A DNA stretch of 64,000 nucleotides from Zantedeschia hybrid cultivar. Its lineage: Eukaryota; Streptophyta; Magnoliopsida; Alismatales; Araceae. The position numbers and the translations under genes were made by a program. The DNA lies in the NCBI GenBank assembly GCA_030544215.1, contig JARZZO010000009.1, positions 52,199,129 through 52,263,128 of the forward strand, read 5' to 3'. The stretch's first letter is position 1, and every line of letters begins with the position of its first letter. The notes beneath the pieces were generated by a model. That model worked only from the letters and a program-made list of their open reading frames with translations, did not search any database and was not told the origin of the DNA. Positions 59,473 through 64,000 of the stretch are shown in pieces.

Positions 59473-60877
59473 TGTAGACACGCTAATTTTGACGTCATTT
59501 CGAGTAAATTTCATATCATACAATAATGCCTCGAAATGGTCTGATAATTAATCATTAATTAATTTTTATTAATCTTTTTAAGTGTCGGGTTTAACATATG
59601 TGTTTAAGTTAATCAATTGAATAGGTTTTAGCTCAAATTTGAGTTAAAATATGAAGAATTCTTTTTAAGTGTCGGGTTTAACAGATGTGTTTAAGTTAAT
59701 CAATTGAATTGGTTTTAGCTCAAATTTGAGTTAAAATATGAAGAATTCTAAAAGACGTCGACCCAAGTGGACGCCATTTAGACTTTATTCTTATTTTAGT
59801 GATTAAATTTGAATTTTAATTAATTAATTAATTAACTAAAAGGCGTCTGGTAATGTCGACGCGTTTTAAGTTTCCTAAGTGATTTTAACTTCCCCTCCGG
59901 ATGTTTATCCTTATCTTAATTAGTCTAAAAGACGTCTATACAGGTGGACGCGTTTTACCTAATAAAGATAAAGATAAGTTTTCCCGGATATTTATCCTTA
60001 TCTTAATTAATCTGAAAGGCGTCAGCCATGGTGGACGCGTTTTAGATAATTACAGATAAAGATGAATTAATTAGTATTTATCTGTCAATTAAGATGGATA
60101 AATTCGAGGTTTTTTGCTATGTTAATCGCGAACGCAAGAAAAGCCTATAAATACCTTACATGTTGAAGAGTTAAAAAAGTTGAAATCCATTAAGAGAGAG
60201 CATTATTATAGCGAGTTGAAGATCGAAGCAACAACGTCGGAACGCCGGAGCGCTGCCATTTCCAAAAGTCGGCGTCCTTTCAAGATCTTCATCCTTTCAA
60301 AGCTTCATCCGATTGGGCATAAGTGTTTCATTTCTGCATTTTCATTTTCATCTTCATTAATTTCATTCTTCATTCACTTCATGCAAACACACACCACAGC
60401 ATAATTTTTCAAAACCTACTTGATTTAAGGGGTTTCAAAGCCACTCAACAAGTAAGTTTGATGTTCAATCATATGTCCAAAATCATGATTAGTTCAGATA
60501 CTGCTTCTACTTAAATTCTCATCATCATTGTTTCTTCGTTTTCTGTTTCTGTCTCTGCTGCACTCAACAACAACGAGAGATTCAAAAGTAGAAATCAAGC
60601 ACAAAGTCAAAAAGACTTCTGGACGATCCTCAACCTCAAATTCAACAGCAAGAACAAAAAGCAAAGAAAGGGCTCTCTTTCTTCAGCTGGCTGAGGAAGG
60701 GGAACCAAGGACTCAATCTTCCGCGTTTGAACAGGTAAGCGATCATATCTCTTTTGAAACTTTTTAGTTAAAAGTTTCTGGCGATCACTGCACTTAGTTG
60801 CTATTTTTAATAGGTTAGTTTACACTAAACAACATAGATTTTTCATGTTAATCACACGGTCATTCTAAGCACCTACA
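59473..60877 (+). repeat. LTR of second G1-family copy (G1')
   Basis: It begins TGTAGACACGC and ends CACCTACA. It matches 36813-38154 but is longer, partly because of a direct duplication of about 87 bp (units at about 59581 and 59668). Four modules lie at 59750-60048, the TATA box at 60146-60153, and a hairpin matching the G1 palindrome at 60681-60696. Confidence 0.75.
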
Positions 60878-61909
60878 GCCTTTTTGGCGATCACGGTGGG
60901 ACTTGGTCTCGCCATCTTTTAAGTTTTTTTGTTCTTGCTGTCATCAACCGGGCACCCACGGTGCACCACTTGTGTCTTTCGACACGTCCTTACCAATTGG
61001 TGAGTGTTTTAGTTTAATTAATTTCCCTCGTGCACCACGTGCACACCCCAGTGGCAAGATCTTGCCCTCCCCTTGATTAATTCAAAAAGCTGTTTTTGTG
61101 ATAAAAATGATGTGTGATTGATTGTTTTTCTAGTTGTTTAGTTAATAAATCATCCTGTTTAAAATCTGGAACTAAAAATTTTTGCATGAGTCGATTGTTT
61201 ACTGCTTTTTATCTTGTTTGAGGAGGATTCAACCCAGAAAATCCTCCTGGAAAACTATTTCTGCGAACTGAAAAGCGTCCAGGAGCACTGACGCGTTTGA
61301 AAACCGCGTCAACACCCCTAGACGCCTTTCAATCTTCACAGTTTCTCTGCTGTCTGCATCTGCTTCTGCGAAAAATTAAGTTCTGTTTTGAATAGCGTCG
61401 ACTACCATCGACGCGATTCAGACAGTTTCTTAATTTTTTTCAGTTTCCAGATTTCTGTGTTTGATGTGCTAGCTACCCATTATTATTAAGCATTAGGGGC
61501 CATCCAGGCCGTAGGACATACGCATTGAGGCGAATACCCTCCCTTTCTTAGGAACACATTACTTGGCGTCAGCAACTCTCTCTGATTGGGTTGGTCCCTT
61601 GATCAGACTAGAGAAGTTGACGTTGAGACCTCCATAAGTCCCCAAAATCAAGGTATTCCTCCTTGATCATCGGGCTGGTTGTACCAATTGAAGTCCTGGT
61701 TAGATTCTGAAAGCGTTGTGAGAGAAAGCCCTAGAGAATAACGGTGGAAATTGAACTGAAACTAGGATCCTTTCCTTGAGAGAATTTGAGGTTTAATTGA
61801 ATCCAAATAACTCAAAAAGGAATCTTAAAATCACGTTAAGCATCCACTTGTTTGATTAATCTCTGTGCAACTTGTTTGTCAAATCTTTGAAGAAAAAGAA
61901 TCTAACATC
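60878..61909 (+). other. G1' primer site and leader
   Basis: The primer-site word TGGCGATCACGGTGGGACTT lies at 60885-60904. Three modules lie at 61263-61418 with the same arms as in the G1 leader. The remainder is non-coding, including GTGCACCACGTGCAC at about 61031-61045. Confidence 0.65.
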
Positions 61910-64000
61910 ATGTTGCTACGATCAGGTAGGGACTTGAGTATGGCTCCAGACGCCATGGTTAATTACGAGGGAGATGCTAATGCCCCTCGGGATTCTGAAT
62001 ACAACTATGAGAGTGGGAGAGATGCTGATGCCTCCCGTAGTTCTATCCCCGTTCCATATCGTCTAGATGGGAATGTTCGGACACCTCTTTTGCATCCACG
62101 TGATCAATATCATGATCCTCCCCCGCATGAATATGCGATCCCTAATCCTGATTTTGAGGGGGACATGAATCAGAATGATCCCTCATCCTCTGATCCTGTG
62201 GATCTCGTCAACGCTTTGGGAGTTCTTGCCTCTCGACTGGACTCTCAGCAGTTCGAGGCGATCCAATCTATTTTGAAGGGGAAGGCACCCATGCAGCCTG
62301 CCGAGCCGAACCCTGTGGCCCCCCCTGCTGTTCCTCAGCAACCTTCTTTTCCTCCTCCTTATATCCATCAGGCCGTGGAGGGCCTTCATATTACTTCTCG
62401 GCCGGCTGGGCCGCAGCTTTCATCATCTAGGCAACCGGCTAGACCGCAAACGCCTGCTTATCAAAATGCCCTCGGGCATGGCGGAAGCTCTGCCGGACCT
62501 CCCCTCTATTGTCCACCCTGCCCAACATACTCTAGGCAGCAGGCCTACCAAGTACCTCTTCCTCCTCCTCCTCCCCAGGCAGATCTGACCACACAAACGC
62601 TGCTGGCCAAAATGGAGCGTATGGATGAGCAATTTAATAACCTCCAGAAAATGATGGGGGTCAAAGCTGTGCCAGAGATCAGTCTACCAAGCCTGCCAGT
62701 ATTCCATCTGCCACCCTCTGAAATGCCAGTGTACCGAAAGTACAACGGTACTGGTAACCCCTTCACACATCTGAAGGAGTTTATGTATGAATCCTCTTTC
62801 TGGCAGAACGACAAGAGGTTGTTGGCCTTCTTGTTCAGGAGATCTCTAGAGGGACCAGCCCTCGAGTGGTTCTTTTCCCTGGAACCCTCAGAAGTAGAGG
62901 ATTACGGTATCGTTTCACGCAAATTTATTCAACGATACCAGGACAGAGTTGCACCCTCCTTGTCTATCACGGACCTCATTGCAGAAAAGATGAAACATGA
63001 TGAGGAGTTTGTCAGTTTTGCTGACAGGTGGCGGAGTCTGGCTGAAAAGGTGAAGGATCACTTGTCCGAGTCCGAACAAGTGAAGATGTTAATTTCCAAT
63101 GCCACGCCCCAGTTCAAGCTCGTCCTCTCCTTGAACAATTTGACCAACATGGCAGAGCTCTATGAAAGAGCACGGTACTGCCAGAATGCTTTCAAGGACG
63201 CTACATTCTCTAGCGTCTTTGATCCTCATAGACCTAGCAGGCCTCCGCCTCGGAAGCCTGCAGTGCCGAACTCTTCCAGCACAGGTCCGACTACTGAGGG
63301 CACGCTCTCTCATGAGCAAGTGAGTACCATGAACAATAACTCGCCCCAGTTCGTGAGGAGTCAGCAGCAGTACCAGAGGCCACAGCAGCAAGGGTACAGA
63401 CAGCAGCAGAACCCCCAGTACCAACAACAGTATCAACGGCCCCAGCAGCCGAACCAGAATCAGAACCCAGGCAATTGCAGTACCAGCAGCCCCCGCAGCA
63501 GCAGTATTCCCAGCAGCAGCAGTATCAGCCGCGCGCACCGCCGGCATACCACAATGTCCCTCCTCCTGGTGATTACAACCAGCCGAGAAGACCCCCAGGC
63601 CCGAAAAGGGCAGAATACCCGGCACTCCCAGAATCCTTGGCCGATATCTTCAGTGCTCTAATGACAGCCAATGCCTTAGTTTTGCCAAGGGAAAAGGCCG
63701 TCTGGCCTCAAAATGCCGATACGTCCAGGTATTGCTACTTCCATAGGCAACCTGGGCACACCATCGACACCTGCTTCCAGTTCAGAGATTATATTCATGA
63801 TCTCAACGAGCAGGGCGGCATAGACTGGGAGGAAATGAAGAAATATATATCAGCCCTGAAGGCGAGAAGACCGCAACAGCAGCAGCAAGTAAGACCACCA
63901 GCACAGGCAACACCACCACCCAATATGGGCATAGTGCAGAATCCGCTCCCGGAGCACCAGAACCAGAACCAAGTTGCTCCCATTCTAACGAACAGCCAGT
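61910..64000 (+). pseudogene. G1' Gag, partial, frameshifted
   Basis: Starts MLLRSGRDLSMA (45 upstream bases are also open). The capsid-type domain matches the G1 copy almost residue for residue, and here the stop seen in G1 at 40732 is absent. The frame slips near 63470 inside the Gln-rich tract. The zinc knuckle (CX2HX4HX4C, about 63740-63783) and the following helix read in another frame up to the window edge. Protease and pol would lie beyond the window. Confidence 0.78.

Overview
This window is nuclear DNA of a flowering plant. It holds one recognisable host gene, a two-exon cytochrome P450 of the CYP71 type, set in a large retrotransposon-derived region with LTR elements stacked inside one another. 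The very GC-rich first P450 exon suggests a monocot, but the species cannot be named from the sequence. No rRNA, tRNA or CRISPR locus was found. All gene families were assigned by reading motifs by eye; no database search was run.

Layout. 1-0.9 kb: old LTR fragment related to element G1 (below). 1.9-5.1 kb: the P450 gene on the minus strand. 5.35-12.56 kb: a complete but non-autonomous Ty3/gypsy (Tat-type) element with 915-bp LTRs and target-site duplication CTCAC. It has a short gag without capsid, two tandem-repeat arrays, and a spliced antisense gene with its own TATA box, but no pol. 12.6-20.5 kb: AT-rich intergenic DNA with a probable MITE, a cluster of AATCGATTA palindromes and decayed LTR-like sequence.

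20.5-64 kb: a nested stack. An outer Ty1/copia element (from 20519) carries in its 5' LTR a second copia copy (21232-26229, duplication TTGAC). That copy carries a solo gypsy LTR (21633-23832). The outer copia pol is cut at 31.8 kb by a reverse-oriented copia copy. That copy is cut at 36.8 kb by gypsy element G1. G1 gag is interrupted by gypsy element G2 (40784-57807, duplication ACAAC). One LTR of G2 is interrupted by G3 (41477-50073, duplication CCCCT). A second G1-family copy (G1') begins at 59473 and leaves the window. Four duplications are exact, and the solo-LTR pair has one mismatch, so the order of insertion is well supported from G2 inwards.

The most unusual signals are these. (1) A short inverted-repeat module of about 30-36 bp, with arms ending GGCGTC and GACGCC around a variable 8-10-nt spacer, occurs more than 50 times in at least three otherwise different LTR element groups and is absent from the others. 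(2) G3 has no gag/pol but keeps one intact 674-codon ORF with an internal duplication and a retropepsin-like tail that has lost its catalytic Asp. (3) Two unrelated families, the Tat derivative and the copia family, have lost the Gag capsid while keeping the Gag N-terminus and zinc knuckle. (4) Several family-specific hairpins occur in LTRs or leaders, one with paired changes that keep the stem.

Apart from the P450, everything coding here belongs to mobile elements, and most of it is broken. The elements probably depended on proteins supplied by other copies.
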